Positions 27,701-35,948 of a stretch of 58,869 nt of DNA are shown here, in pieces; position 1 is the stretch's first letter; every line of letters starts with the position of its first letter. The DNA lies in the NCBI GenBank assembly GCA_017536765.1, contig JAFXGV010000009.1, positions 1-58,869 of the forward strand. The letters are read 5' to 3'. A program made the translations under genes and the position numbers. The DNA comes from Bacteroidaceae bacterium (GTDB taxonomy: Bacteria; Bacteroidota; Bacteroidia; Bacteroidales; Bacteroidaceae). Under the pieces are notes generated by a model. The model searched no databases. It had not been told where the DNA came from and was given only the letters and a program-made list of their open reading frames with translations.

Positions 27701-28602
27701 ACGGGAGGAACGCAAGAATTTATTGTAAGGGGATTGTTGGCATCGCCGGCATTCCACTCGCAAATGGTTACGCCGGTGGCGGTACCACCATTCTGGTTCA
27801 TAGACTTATTGGAGGCTGTGCGCTGTATCTCGTAACATTCGGGATATGTGGCGTTGCCTGTTGTGACAAGGCGCAACGGTGTGCGGCTTGTAGATGATGT
27901 GGTAAAGAGGCTTTTACTCTCGTCATAATATAACCAATAGCCGGCGTAGCTCTTCATATAGAACATAGAGGGGCTACCCATCATCATCCATCGGTTCTTT
28001 GTTTCGTTCATAACCAATGCTGTTGTAACATTCGCGCCATCGCCATTATCAACGAGAAGATTCTCGCCGTTGGCAAACTGTATGTAGTAGTATTCGGGAG
28101 CATCCTCGTAGCTGAAGAAATCGGGCACGGGAGCGGGCATTTCGGTAACGAAAGAGATGGGGTTGTTCACATCGCCCGCGTTCCACTCGCCAAGCTCTTT
28201 ACCGGCACCGGAGCCGCCCCACTGGTTCATACTCTGTGAAGCAGTTGTACGCTGAATTTCGTAATAGCCATTGTTACCTGGGCTGGAAATAAGTTTAAGC
28301 GCAGTCTTGTTGGTGGAACTTGATGCAAACCTGCTATTGGTGTAATAGACATAATTACCCCAACGGCTTTTGAGGTAGAAATTGTCGGCATCTCCGATGA
28401 GTGCCCACTGGTTGGGGCTGTCGGCACCCTTCATTGTGAGAAGGTTGTTGCCATCACCCTGGTCGCCAAGAATTGCCTCACCTGTCTTGAACTGGATATA
28501 ATACCATACAGGCGCCTCCTCGGTAGAGAAGGAAGGCGTTTGCGCTTTAACCATAGCAAACGCACAAAGAGCAATTAAAAGGGTAGAAATTCTTTTAATC
28601 AT
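24784..28602 (-). CDS. GH95 alpha-L-fucosidase with tandem lectin-like modules
   Basis: This 1272-residue secreted enzyme should release alpha-1,2-linked fucose from host glycans such as mucin O-glycans. It has a signal peptide (1-20), two very similar lectin-like modules (about 28-155 and 165-300, both containing YYIQF, EIQRT and EWNAGD), a third diverged module (about 305-455), then the GH95 domain from LWYTKPA (about 480). Candidate catalytic residues are E919 in NEYSPEHGP and D1113 in QIDGNFG, with the polarising Asn residues in HANINVQMNYWP. The C-terminus (VYDLMGRKV...KGRVYIQ) resembles a secretion-tail domain. It is longer than single-module GH95 enzymes because of the N-terminal modules. 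Confidence 0.92.
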   Translation of the reverse strand: MIKRISTLLIALCAFAMVKAQTPSFSTEEAPVWYYIQFKTGEAILGDQGDGNNLLTMKGADSPNQWALIGDADNFYLKSRWGNYVYYTNSRFASSSTNKTALKLISSPGNNGYYEIQRTTASQSMNQWGGSGAGKELGEWNAGDVNNPISFVTEMPAPVPDFFSYEDAPEYYYIQFANGENLLVDNGDGANVTTALVMNETKNRWMMMGSPSMFYMKSYAGYWLYYDESKSLFTTSSTSRTPLRLVTTGNATYPECYEIQRTASNKSMNQNGGTATGVTICEWNAGDANNPLTINSCVPPVPAMSDTENEHWYVIHYMGVDQYLCDGEVGAVPGHVDPIVKKTTLWKFTGTKENMQIISNSGKYLSIVDGAPVLSNEAYAAGFKLVETNYNTNPYKWEIHSADAALSKYKLQLGKAKGEIKDLALASTSRSGYYPVVFMSPDDIKENYDDFYVAGIEGYTPEHKHTLWYTKPATLTGVSNTWMEYSLPIGNGQFGASLFGGVQTDEIQFNDKTLWSGGPSQYGIYENFGSVFVDDMSYEFGYGADNGITDYYRQLDIENATGTVCYKNADKSVTYKREYIASYPDKAVIWRYTASEEGKISLRFSMASGAPGIVATTTYSDGTASFSGSLQTISYAAHLKVVPEGGTMKTTSNGVVVEGANSVLVVLVGITDFVADQVSHVSGRKADLPADAAAQADAAASQGWEALYSKHVADFKQYYDRVSFEIAGTENVMPTNEMIDAYNAGSMTGNLMLEQLYFHYGRYLEISSSRGVDLPSNLQGIWNNRSDAPWHSDIHANINVQMNYWPAEPTNLTEMHVPFLNYIINEAAQPEWQNRANIAGESRGWTCLTENNIFGGISGFAPNYVIANAWYGTHLWQHYRYTLDKEYLAKAFPAMLGAAQFWADRMVLAADGTYECPNEYSPEHGPGSQNAVAHAQQIVWEVLDNTIKAADILGGVEAGVITEADYNLITDRFAKMDKGLATETYTGDWGATYNDVPTGAKLIREWKYSPFTASSDRGHRHMSHLMALYPFGQITPSSEFFEPAINSMKLRGDESTGWSMGWKINLWARALMGDRSHAILRKALKHSTSYGTNQYAGGIYYNLYDSHAPFQIDGNFGACSGVAEMMLQSHSDTLQILPALPTEWATGEYTGLKAVGDFTVGAKWAEGKATQITISNNQGRPLYVNYAGLGQATIYVNGAVVTPEKVNDNVYSIPSKAADKINIFFGEVPTGIENTVADAASTGPVYDLMGRKVLVPEKGRVYIQDNKKFIAE

Positions 28603-28650
28603 AATGTTGATATTTAGTTAGTTAATAATTATTTGCAGTCACAACCAAAC

Positions 28651-28684
28651 GTGCATAAGCGTGTAGTTTACGCTACGTTATGCA
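28651..28684. promoter_or_regulatory. Imperfect dyad in the GH95 leader
   Basis: TGCATAA and TTATGCA bracket partly complementary inner arms (CGTGTAG and CGCTACG). It lies 49-82 bases upstream of the fucosidase ATG. It may be an operator or a leader hairpin. The intergenic region 28603-28857 is otherwise very AT-rich and must carry the promoters of both divergent genes; no convincing -33/-7 pair could be fixed. Confidence 0.35.
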
Positions 28685-28857
28685 AAATCTTTGTAAAAAT
28701 GATAAAATTTTATGATTTATACAAATTAGTTCTATTAAATTTAATATTTAGGCAATACAAGGGGGTAAATTCCCAAATGCGAACTTTTTGCAAAGCCACA
28801 CCATATGGATTTACAAGCGATATTGTATAAATTTGCCACAAACATAAACCGTATGCG

Positions 28858-29889
28858 ATGAAAATTACAAACATAACCCTATTGCTTATTGTCACTACCC
28901 TGCTTTGCAGTTGCAGCAGCAGCGGCGACAGGGATGCCGAAGAGTTCACAATGACAGGAGTGTGGGCCTTGCAAAAGGTTACGTTCCCCACAGGATACAC
29001 ATACACCTATCCCGACAAGCAGGGCTACACCCGCTGCAAGATTTATGAACCCGACAGCACGTTCTACCACGTGGAACTGCTATCGACAGGGAGCGAAATG
29101 GTTGTCATTCCACAGGAGATGGCCGAATACACCTTTGTGTATGACAACAGCGACACCCTTATGGTGGAAAACGGGCGGTTTATGATGCATATGAATTTTG
29201 TGAACGACACCACTTACACCATATACAATAACCTGGAGCTGGAAACGTGGGTAAAGATAAAGACGATGAGCAGCAAGCGCCGAAACGAAATCATAAATAC
29301 AGTTAAACAAAACATAGACAAACGTGACAGCACCACCACCAATTTTGTGCTATCCACATCGGAACGGGAGCTGCGGCGCACCAACAACGAACTCATATAT
29401 CTACTTGCAATTTCTCTCCTTTTCATCGGTATTCTTGCCATCTACGGGTGGCAAACCTTCAAGAAAAACAGGGCCATAAAACTGGAGTTAGAGCAGATAC
29501 GTGAGCAGAACAACGCGCTGCCGCAACCTGTGGCAATGGCTATGCGGCAGGTGGAACAGGATTTCTATGGTTCGGAATACTACAGAGTGCTGCAGGGGCG
29601 CATAGAGCGCGGCGAAACACTCAAGGAGGAGGACTTTGAGGAACTTGAACAGAGGCTCAAGACCGTTTACCCGAACTTTGCAAGCCGTTTGCGCCACGTG
29701 TGCCATATGTCGTCCCACGAATTCCGCGTGTGCCTGCTGCTGAAGATAGGTATTTCGCCATCGCAGATAGCAACCATACTGTGCAAAGAGGCAAGTAGCA
29801 TAAGCAGCACCCGCAGCCGCCTCTACAGCAAGGTGTTCGGGAAAAAAGGAAGTTCAAAAGAGTGGGACAATTTCATTGCAACGTTATAA
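28858..29889 (+). CDS. Membrane-tethered HTH regulator with lipoprotein-type N-terminus
   Basis: This 343-residue protein has an unusual order: a signal peptide with Cys17/Cys19 (LLCSCSSS), a lipocalin-like beta domain outside the membrane (about 30-135, starting TGVWALQK), one membrane helix (about 181-201), a coiled-coil and Glu-rich linker, and a C-terminal LuxR-like helix-turn-helix (about 283-335, ISPSQIATILCKE and RSRLYSKVF). This looks like a one-piece transmembrane signal receptor and DNA-binding protein. A lipobox on a protein whose C-terminus is cytoplasmic is odd, so the cysteines may not be lipidated. The next gene encodes a free protein resembling its sensor domain. Confidence 0.75.
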   Translation: MKITNITLLLIVTTLLCSCSSSGDRDAEEFTMTGVWALQKVTFPTGYTYTYPDKQGYTRCKIYEPDSTFYHVELLSTGSEMVVIPQEMAEYTFVYDNSDTLMVENGRFMMHMNFVNDTTYTIYNNLELETWVKIKTMSSKRRNEIINTVKQNIDKRDSTTTNFVLSTSERELRRTNNELIYLLAISLLFIGILAIYGWQTFKKNRAIKLELEQIREQNNALPQPVAMAMRQVEQDFYGSEYYRVLQGRIERGETLKEEDFEELEQRLKTVYPNFASRLRHVCHMSSHEFRVCLLLKIGISPSQIATILCKEASSISSTRSRLYSKVFGKKGSSKEWDNFIATL

Positions 29890-29929
29890 CAAAAACAGGA
29901 TTTTTTATTAGCTATTAAATGGGACAATT

Positions 29930-30424
29930 ATGAAAAGAGACATCATTAAACATTGTTTGTTGCTATGCACTTTTACGCTTATCGTTGCTTGCGCACAGGC
30001 GCAGGCAGTACCTGCCGATGCGCTCAAAGGGGTGTGGGTATACAAGTCGTACAGCGTGGGCGACCGCTACTTTGACAACGATTTTGCATCTATAAAGATT
30101 TTTGGCGACGACGGCAAATACTACAGTGCCCAGGTGAGCAAATTGCGTTGCGGCGCATACAAGATTATACCCTACCTGTACTGTACATATATATACCGCG
30201 ACGGGGAATATACCGAGTGCGGGCGGAAAGGAGAACTGATACTGACCAGCGACACCACCTTCCAAGGCTCGTGGATGGGGCGCATAGAGTATTGGGAGAA
30301 GGCCACGGATTTCCCTGCCGAGCTGCGCGACTACATAATGGAGGAGTGCAAAAAAATGCAGCTCGGAGACCCTGCCGAGCTGCAACCGCTTATAGACAAA
30401 CATTGGGTTAATAGGTGGAAGTGA
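29930..30424 (+). CDS. Small secreted lipocalin-like protein
   Basis: This 164-residue exported protein (signal peptide to about residue 25) is a single beta-rich domain beginning LKGVWVYKSY and continuing with strands similar in order to the sensor domain of the preceding regulator (GVW start, paired Tyr-rich strands, Glu/Trp-containing end). It lies 40 bases after that gene on the same strand and may be its ligand-binding partner or a diverged copy of the sensor. Its 3' end overlaps the 3' end of the convergent aminopeptidase gene by 17 bases. Function unknown. Confidence 0.65.
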   Translation: MKRDIIKHCLLLCTFTLIVACAQAQAVPADALKGVWVYKSYSVGDRYFDNDFASIKIFGDDGKYYSAQVSKLRCGAYKIIPYLYCTYIYRDGEYTECGRKGELILTSDTTFQGSWMGRIEYWEKATDFPAELRDYIMEECKKMQLGDPAELQPLIDKHWVNRWK

Positions 30425-32924
30425 TGCCCTGTGCCCTGTAGAGCAACCAGGCAGCCTGCAATATCTTGCTTTTGAGCAGTTTCGGGTAGGCCGGGTTGTC
30501 GCTCAAAAAGCCGTTAAGGGCGGCAGCAGCCTCGGCGCTTCTGCAGGGGCGCAGCAGAGCCCTTGTCCAACGGGCGGGGAAGAAGATATCGTTGGTGCGC
30601 TGTATCCCCTGCAAGGCATCGAGCGCAGGTCGTACATATTTTACCGCCTGCTTCTCGCGCAACGGGTGACACAGGAGCGAGAGGGCTTTTATGGCCCACG
30701 GCTCGGTGCGGCGGCCTTCGGGCGTGAGCAGATGGTTGAACAGGCGCTCCTGCTCGGCCGGCGATGGGTTCACGGCTTGCGATATGAAGGCAAACTGCCG
30801 AGCACGGTCGGGGTTCTTTATTCGGGCAGCCTGCTTCTCCACAATATATTCATATTTATCGGGGTAGCGCAGGGCAAGCTCGTAGGCCATATTCATATAA
30901 TCGCTCTCACTTGCCAAGGGGTGCGCACCACCCTCCCACACAGTGTATATATAGTTGCACACGTCAGACGAATGAGCCGACGATACCAAGGTGCGCAGCA
31001 GCTGAAGACGACACGATGGCAGGCTGTGATTCAGCGACAACGCCCGCAGGCGCTGTTCCACGGCGCTGTCGCCCAGCTCGCTCAACGGCAACGAGAGGTA
31101 GCTGCACAGGGTGGATGCCACAAGAGCATCGCCCTCCACCGCAAGCCCGTCGATAACGGAATTTATCCACTCTGCGGCACCCACAACGCCCTGCTGGTAG
31201 CACTCGTGCAGGTTTATCAACTGAGCCTGGCGGCACACCTCGTCATCTATTTTCCACCAATTGGAGAGTAGCCACGCTATGCTGCCGTCGCAGGGGCGGA
31301 AATAGCCGTAGCCGCGCCCGTCGCTGTTGGGCAACAGATATTGAGCCTTGCACGGCAGTGGCACCACCTGCAGGGTATCGGTAATGTTCACCTCCACATT
31401 GCACACGGTGTCGCCCACCAAGCGCACATCAAAGCGTTGCGGCCACACAAGCCCGCGACCTAAAGGGTCGCTCTGGCGCACTACAAGATTCTGCCCGTCG
31501 AGCGAGAAGGATATGTGCGGCATACCGCGCTCGTGCACCCACGCATTGCTGAAGGCACGCAGGTCGGCACTGCACTTGGAGTCGAAAATATCTATCAACC
31601 CCTCCCAAGTGGCGTTGCCATAGGAGTAGCGCAGCAGATAGTCGCGCACCCCTTGGCGGAAGGCATCCTCGCCCATTATCTCCACAAGTTTTTCGAGCAT
31701 CACAGGCGCCTTGTCATATATTATATTGCTATAGACAAGCCCCGCATCGTTCAAATTGCCAAGCGGCTGCTTTATGGGTGTAGTGCCCATTGTGCGGTCC
31801 TCGCTCATTGCCGACACTACCACACGGCGCAACCGTTCAAGGCGGTGATTCACCTGCGGGAAGAGAGGCTCGGTCATACGCGCCTCGAAGTAGTTGGCAA
31901 AGACCTCCTTGGTCCACACATCGTCGAACCACTCCATTGTAACCAAGTCGCCAAACCACATATGCGCAGTTTCGTGGGCAATTATTTGGGCACGGGAGAG
32001 CACTTCGTCGGGTGTGGGATGTGGGCCAAGGAACAGGGCAGCATCGTTGTAGAGCGTAGCGCCCGTGTGCTCCATACCACCATATTGGAAGCCGGGGAGG
32101 ATGACAAAGTCGTATTTTGCAAATGGGTAGGCAATGCCGGTGTACTCCTCGAGCCAGTCGAGCGATGCCACCACCTGATTGAATATCACAGGCAACTGTG
32201 CAATGCGTGCCTCGTCGGTCTCGCGATGGTAGGCTGTGATGGTGCGCCCCTTGCCGTTATATGTGCTGTGGCTGAACCTGCCCGCCACAAACGAGAAGAG
32301 ATAGGTGCTCAACGGCTCGGTGCGGCCAAAGGATATAACCCTTCTGTCGCCCGCAACGCTATCGGCAACCACAGCGGTGTTGGACACCGCCACCCAATCG
32401 GCAGGCACCTCGAGCGTGAGTTCAAAAAGCGCCTTCATCGACGGCTGGTCGAAGCAGGGGAAGGCCGTGCGGGCACGGTCGGGCACAAAAAGAGTGTAGA
32501 GGAACTCCTCGTTCCTGTTGAGCGACTGGTTGCCCGCCACAAAGGAGAGCGAAACGCTGTTATCGCCTGCCACCATTGCCGCAGCGGGCAGAATTATATG
32601 TTCGTTGCGCAAAAGAGGCTGCACAGCCGTGCCATTCACAGCCACGCCGTTCACACCCTGCAAATCCCTGAAATCGAGGACAACCTCCTGCGGGGCATCT
32701 ATCTTAAAAGATATTTCGGCCCTGCCCACCACCGCACTATCCTTTTCGTGCGGGATGGAGAAAGAGAGCGAATAATGCACATCAGAAATGTTCTGCGCAC
32801 GATGCACGGCAAGCTGCAACGGCACACCCGCATCGTAGAGAGCCGCATCGCCACTCTGCCCCGCACACGCCGCATACACCGCGCAAAGCAGCACTAAAGC
32901 CATTGTCTTTACTATGTTTTTCAT
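30408..32924 (-). CDS. M1-family zinc aminopeptidase, lipoprotein
   Basis: This protein of about 838 residues trims N-terminal amino acids from peptides. It has a lipobox (VYAAC, Cys20), the N-terminal saddle domain, the substrate motif GGMEH (about residue 283, in place of the classical GAMEN), and the zinc site H317-E-T-A-H321 followed by the third ligand Glu in WTKEVFANYFEARM. A HEAT-like C-terminal region follows. I chose the ATG at 32924 because MKNIVKTMALVLL gives a clean signal sequence; an upstream in-frame start at 32963 would disrupt it. It is likely exported and anchored at the periplasmic or surface side. Confidence 0.9.
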   Translation of the reverse strand: MKNIVKTMALVLLCAVYAACAGQSGDAALYDAGVPLQLAVHRAQNISDVHYSLSFSIPHEKDSAVVGRAEISFKIDAPQEVVLDFRDLQGVNGVAVNGTAVQPLLRNEHIILPAAAMVAGDNSVSLSFVAGNQSLNRNEEFLYTLFVPDRARTAFPCFDQPSMKALFELTLEVPADWVAVSNTAVVADSVAGDRRVISFGRTEPLSTYLFSFVAGRFSHSTYNGKGRTITAYHRETDEARIAQLPVIFNQVVASLDWLEEYTGIAYPFAKYDFVILPGFQYGGMEHTGATLYNDAALFLGPHPTPDEVLSRAQIIAHETAHMWFGDLVTMEWFDDVWTKEVFANYFEARMTEPLFPQVNHRLERLRRVVVSAMSEDRTMGTTPIKQPLGNLNDAGLVYSNIIYDKAPVMLEKLVEIMGEDAFRQGVRDYLLRYSYGNATWEGLIDIFDSKCSADLRAFSNAWVHERGMPHISFSLDGQNLVVRQSDPLGRGLVWPQRFDVRLVGDTVCNVEVNITDTLQVVPLPCKAQYLLPNSDGRGYGYFRPCDGSIAWLLSNWWKIDDEVCRQAQLINLHECYQQGVVGAAEWINSVIDGLAVEGDALVASTLCSYLSLPLSELGDSAVEQRLRALSLNHSLPSCRLQLLRTLVSSAHSSDVCNYIYTVWEGGAHPLASESDYMNMAYELALRYPDKYEYIVEKQAARIKNPDRARQFAFISQAVNPSPAEQERLFNHLLTPEGRRTEPWAIKALSLLCHPLREKQAVKYVRPALDALQGIQRTNDIFFPARWTRALLRPCRSAEAAAALNGFLSDNPAYPKLLKSKILQAAWLLYRAQGITSTY

Positions 32925-33127
32925 AACACCACTGTCAATAAAAAAGGGAAAGGAGCAACGCACCCCTGTGCCCCTTGAATTACGGCCCTAAAATAGTAAA
33001 AAAAGAGTTACAAACCGCCATTTGCAGCAAGGATAAAAAATATTTGGCTGCAATGATAGAAACAGACAACCCACATACTCATTAAAAGCAGAAGAGAAAA
33101 ACAAAATTTAACCCACAGACAAGCTAT
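32925..33127. other. Divergent intergenic region
   Basis: This 203-base AT-rich gap separates the M1 peptidase from the Sel1 lipoprotein gene. It contains AATATTTG (about 33046-33053, one mismatch to the -7 consensus on the plus strand) and TATCCTTG on the minus strand (about 33030-33037). No confident promoter pair or hairpin was found. Confidence 0.3.
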
Positions 33128-33973
33128 ATGAGAAAATTTATTACTATGGTACTTTGTGCCGGAGTATTAGTACTGAACACATCGTGCAACGACGACCTCA
33201 CAGAGATGAACACCTCAAGTGCAACAATGCAGACACGTGCCCGGGAACAAAGGGTTGAGAGCCTCATCCAACAGGCGCGCGCAGGCGACAGCGAAGCATA
33301 CAAAGCCCTTGCACTATGCTACCGCGATGGTGACGGGGTGGGAAAAAGCTGGTGCAATATGTTGTTCAGCTACTTTATCTATTGCGATAAAACGGGCAAG
33401 GACCTCAAAAACTTCGAGGAGATAGTGAGCGAAGGGCACCCCTACCTGTTCATCATAAGGACAATAGACAAGCCGATATCGCGCCTGACGGCAAAAGACA
33501 GGATAGCCGAACTGGCACAAGTTGCGCCGGCAGAGGCCAAGGCAATAGAAGCCGTAAAAGAATTAAGAAAAATAGAAGATGCGATTAACAGGCCCGACAT
33601 TCACAAAGCTCTGCGCCAGGCCGAGGAAGAGGGCAGCGAAGCAGCAGCGATGCTGCAGGCATTTGTTCTCATAAGCAAAGAGAGGAGCGAGGAAGAGAAA
33701 GCCGAGCTCATACGCATAGCCGACAAATACCCTTATCTATATCAGCTTTTCGACCGCGGGTACATCGACGATTGTATGGAGAGCTGCGACATAGACAAGC
33801 TGCAGGAGATAGTCGATTACTATTACCGGGCCGATGCACACGCAATGCTCACCCCTGCGCACGCCGGCAAGCTATGCGTTATGCGTAAACGACTTGAGAA
33901 AGCGGACATCATAGCACCCGACGAGGTAGAAACAGCACGCCTGTGGAGTATAATGGAGAGAAACAGAGAATAA
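33128..33973 (+). CDS. Sel1-like repeat lipoprotein
   Basis: This 281-residue lipoprotein (NTSC, Cys20) has at least one Sel1-type repeat (DSEAYKALALCYRDGDGVGKS, about residues 58-78) and a mostly helical, charged remainder with repeated EEG/EEKAE segments. Sel1 repeats are helical scaffolds that mediate protein interactions. The WG-repeat gene begins 15 bases after its stop; the spacer is a copy of the gene's last 12 bases (ACAGAGAATAAA twice, 33962-33985), a small local duplication. Function unknown; likely acts with its neighbour. Confidence 0.6.
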   Translation: MRKFITMVLCAGVLVLNTSCNDDLTEMNTSSATMQTRAREQRVESLIQQARAGDSEAYKALALCYRDGDGVGKSWCNMLFSYFIYCDKTGKDLKNFEEIVSEGHPYLFIIRTIDKPISRLTAKDRIAELAQVAPAEAKAIEAVKELRKIEDAINRPDIHKALRQAEEEGSEAAAMLQAFVLISKERSEEEKAELIRIADKYPYLYQLFDRGYIDDCMESCDIDKLQEIVDYYYRADAHAMLTPAHAGKLCVMRKRLEKADIIAPDEVETARLWSIMERNRE

Positions 33974-33988
33974 AAACAGAGAATAAAA

Positions 33989-35137
33989 ATGAAACGACTG
34001 ACTAAAATTTTTCAGGCACTTATAGGTGCCGCCGTGTTGATTGCAACAGTACTCATTGCAGCAGGGCGTAGCACACTGCGCATAATAAAGAATAGGTGGA
34101 AGAACCGCCCCCGATGGGTGCGCCGCACAATAACCGCCACGCTCATCGTCATAGCCGCGTGGTATGTGATGAAGATTCCCATATGCATATACGACCACTA
34201 CTACGGCCGTTTCGAATGGTGCGACCGCCACTTGGCAGGCGACATTTTTGTACACGAGATGAAGGACCGTTCGATACGCCTGTACGACAATAAGCGCCAC
34301 AAATACACCACCCCCAGGCTCGACTGGATATCCGAAACCGCCCCGGGCGACTCGCTCATAGTATATTCGCGCCGCTGCAAACGAGGATTCATAAATGTGA
34401 ATACCGGCGAAATAATAATAGACGACAAGGAGAACAACTATCAAAAAGCGTGGGTATTCTCCGAGGGGCTGGCAGCCGTAATGCAAAACAAGAAGATAGG
34501 TTTCATAAACGCAAACAACGAAATAGTGATACCATTTGTGTTCGACTACTCACACACGCTTGAAGATCGCGATAACGGCTACCTGTTCCACAACGGATAT
34601 TGCGCAATGACAACAGCCGACGGCAAGATAGGCCTCATCGACAAAAATGGAGAATGGGCCGTGGAACCCATATACGACCAGCTATGGGCGCCACAAGAGC
34701 GAGGATACCGGGTAGTGATAAAGGAAGATAAATACGGCCTTTTAGGGCCACAGCTGCAGATGATATACAGGCCCGTTTACGACTATGTGGGCAACCACTC
34801 ACAAGAGGGCGGCTTCATACTTATGAAGGATGGCCGTATGTGGCAAGAGGACTACGAAGGCAACATAGTGCACCCATTTATGTACGAGTGGAGCGATATT
34901 CTGCACTACCCCGTAGAAGCAGGAGACGCTTACAGCACGGAATACCATATGTCGGACTACTCCAAATACCAAGTTTCGCAAAAGTACGGCATCCTGAACC
35001 GCCACACCGGCAAACCACTCACACCCGCCATATACGAAAGCATAGATATGATATCACCCACAATCTTTGAGGTGCGCCCCGCCAACAACTACGGGCTACA
35101 CCTGATAGACATAAACGGGAATGCAGTAAAGGGATAG
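33989..35137 (+). CDS. Membrane-anchored WG-repeat protein
   Basis: This 382-residue protein has two N-terminal hydrophobic segments (about 10-27 and 48-63) separated by a basic loop, then a periplasmic or cytoplasmic region of beta-rich WG-type repeats (KIGFINANNEIVIPFVFDY, KIGLIDKNGEWAVEPIYDQ, KYGILNRHTGKPLTPAIYE). WG repeats are a common Bacteroidetes accessory domain without a well-defined role. It is co-transcribed with the Sel1 lipoprotein and followed by a strong terminator. It is the last gene before the AT-rich minus-strand block. Confidence 0.75.
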   Translation: MKRLTKIFQALIGAAVLIATVLIAAGRSTLRIIKNRWKNRPRWVRRTITATLIVIAAWYVMKIPICIYDHYYGRFEWCDRHLAGDIFVHEMKDRSIRLYDNKRHKYTTPRLDWISETAPGDSLIVYSRRCKRGFINVNTGEIIIDDKENNYQKAWVFSEGLAAVMQNKKIGFINANNEIVIPFVFDYSHTLEDRDNGYLFHNGYCAMTTADGKIGLIDKNGEWAVEPIYDQLWAPQERGYRVVIKEDKYGLLGPQLQMIYRPVYDYVGNHSQEGGFILMKDGRMWQEDYEGNIVHPFMYEWSDILHYPVEAGDAYSTEYHMSDYSKYQVSQKYGILNRHTGKPLTPAIYESIDMISPTIFEVRPANNYGLHLIDINGNAVKG

Positions 35138-35162
35138 CAAACGGCTGATAGATAATGCTAAG

Positions 35163-35198
35163 AGATGCCGAATCAAAAACACTTTTGATTCGGCATCT
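35163..35198 (+). terminator. Intrinsic terminator after the WG-repeat gene
   Basis: Perfect 16-base arms (AGATGCCGAATCAAAA on the left) with a 4-base ACAC loop, followed by TTGGTTTT. It separates the Sel1/WG pair from the convergent minus-strand block. Confidence 0.85.
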
Positions 35199-35289
35199 TG
35201 GTTTTATGAAACAGGCATCGGCCAATGGCAGAGTCCTTTACAAACGTTACAAATACCGGTTTAAGAGATTTATTCTTGATAAATATATA

Positions 35290-35946
35290 TTAGAAAAGAG
35301 AAACAATCGTTCCTATGAAACTATCATACATTTGCAAATATGCATCAACAATGTCCGACCTAACCGATAACAGAACTATCATTGTGTTAAACAGCCAAAA
35401 AGAAAAAATGTATAAATATGAAAAGCTCAAAGGATACTGATTGATATCGGGCTGCCCTCTACCCATCAATGGCCATTCACCGAAATCCGATTTTATGCAT
35501 AACAGATGAAAGAAATAAGCTATTCCCAAAATCAACGCATATACAGAGGACATATCATTGGCAAAAAAATAACCAAATACCATTACAATATACGCAGCCA
35601 GCGGAAAGCAATATGGCGACAAGGACACAGCCTCCAGCATCCATTTGCTGCGGCCCATAGACGATACCAACCCACCATCGGCATCAACCCTCAACATCAA
35701 TATTTGCCTGAAGGTTATAAGGTTGAAAAGAAGATGGGTATTCTCGTGGTGATACGTCTTCAGCCATTGATTGTTTGTCGATGTGTATTTATCCACTACA
35801 AACATAATAAGGCAGCCACCCAAAAAGTAAGCATATGGTTCCGGATTGTCACAAAACACCTTAAACACTTCGCCCACATTCATAAGAGTGAATATAAGGA
35901 AAATGCACAAACAAGCCATCCAGATTATGAAACCTTTGACACTCAT
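35290..35946 (-). CDS. Polytopic membrane protein with HExxH motif (possible metalloprotease)
   Basis: This 218-residue protein has about five hydrophobic segments and the zinc-protease signature HENTH at residues 67-71, at the start of a membrane segment (HHENTHLLFNLI). A conserved-looking DFGEWPLMGRGQPD follows near residue 155. The layout, HExxH at the membrane with an Asp-containing later segment, resembles M50-type intramembrane proteases, but I cannot confirm the third ligand. It is the last gene of the eleven-gene minus-strand block, 2 bases after its upstream neighbour, so the two are certainly co-transcribed. Confidence 0.55.
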   Translation of the reverse strand: MSVKGFIIWMACLCIFLIFTLMNVGEVFKVFCDNPEPYAYFLGGCLIMFVVDKYTSTNNQWLKTYHHENTHLLFNLITFRQILMLRVDADGGLVSSMGRSKWMLEAVSLSPYCFPLAAYIVMVFGYFFANDMSSVYALILGIAYFFHLLCIKSDFGEWPLMGRGQPDINQYPLSFSYLYIFSFWLFNTMIVLLSVRSDIVDAYLQMYDSFIGTIVSLF

Positions 35947-35948
35947 AA

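Noticed and set aside
31515-32897. 460-codon plus-strand frame opposite the M1 aminopeptidase
   Set aside because: The opposite strand carries intact HExxH and GGMEH motifs; this frame has His/Arg-rich, domain-free composition.
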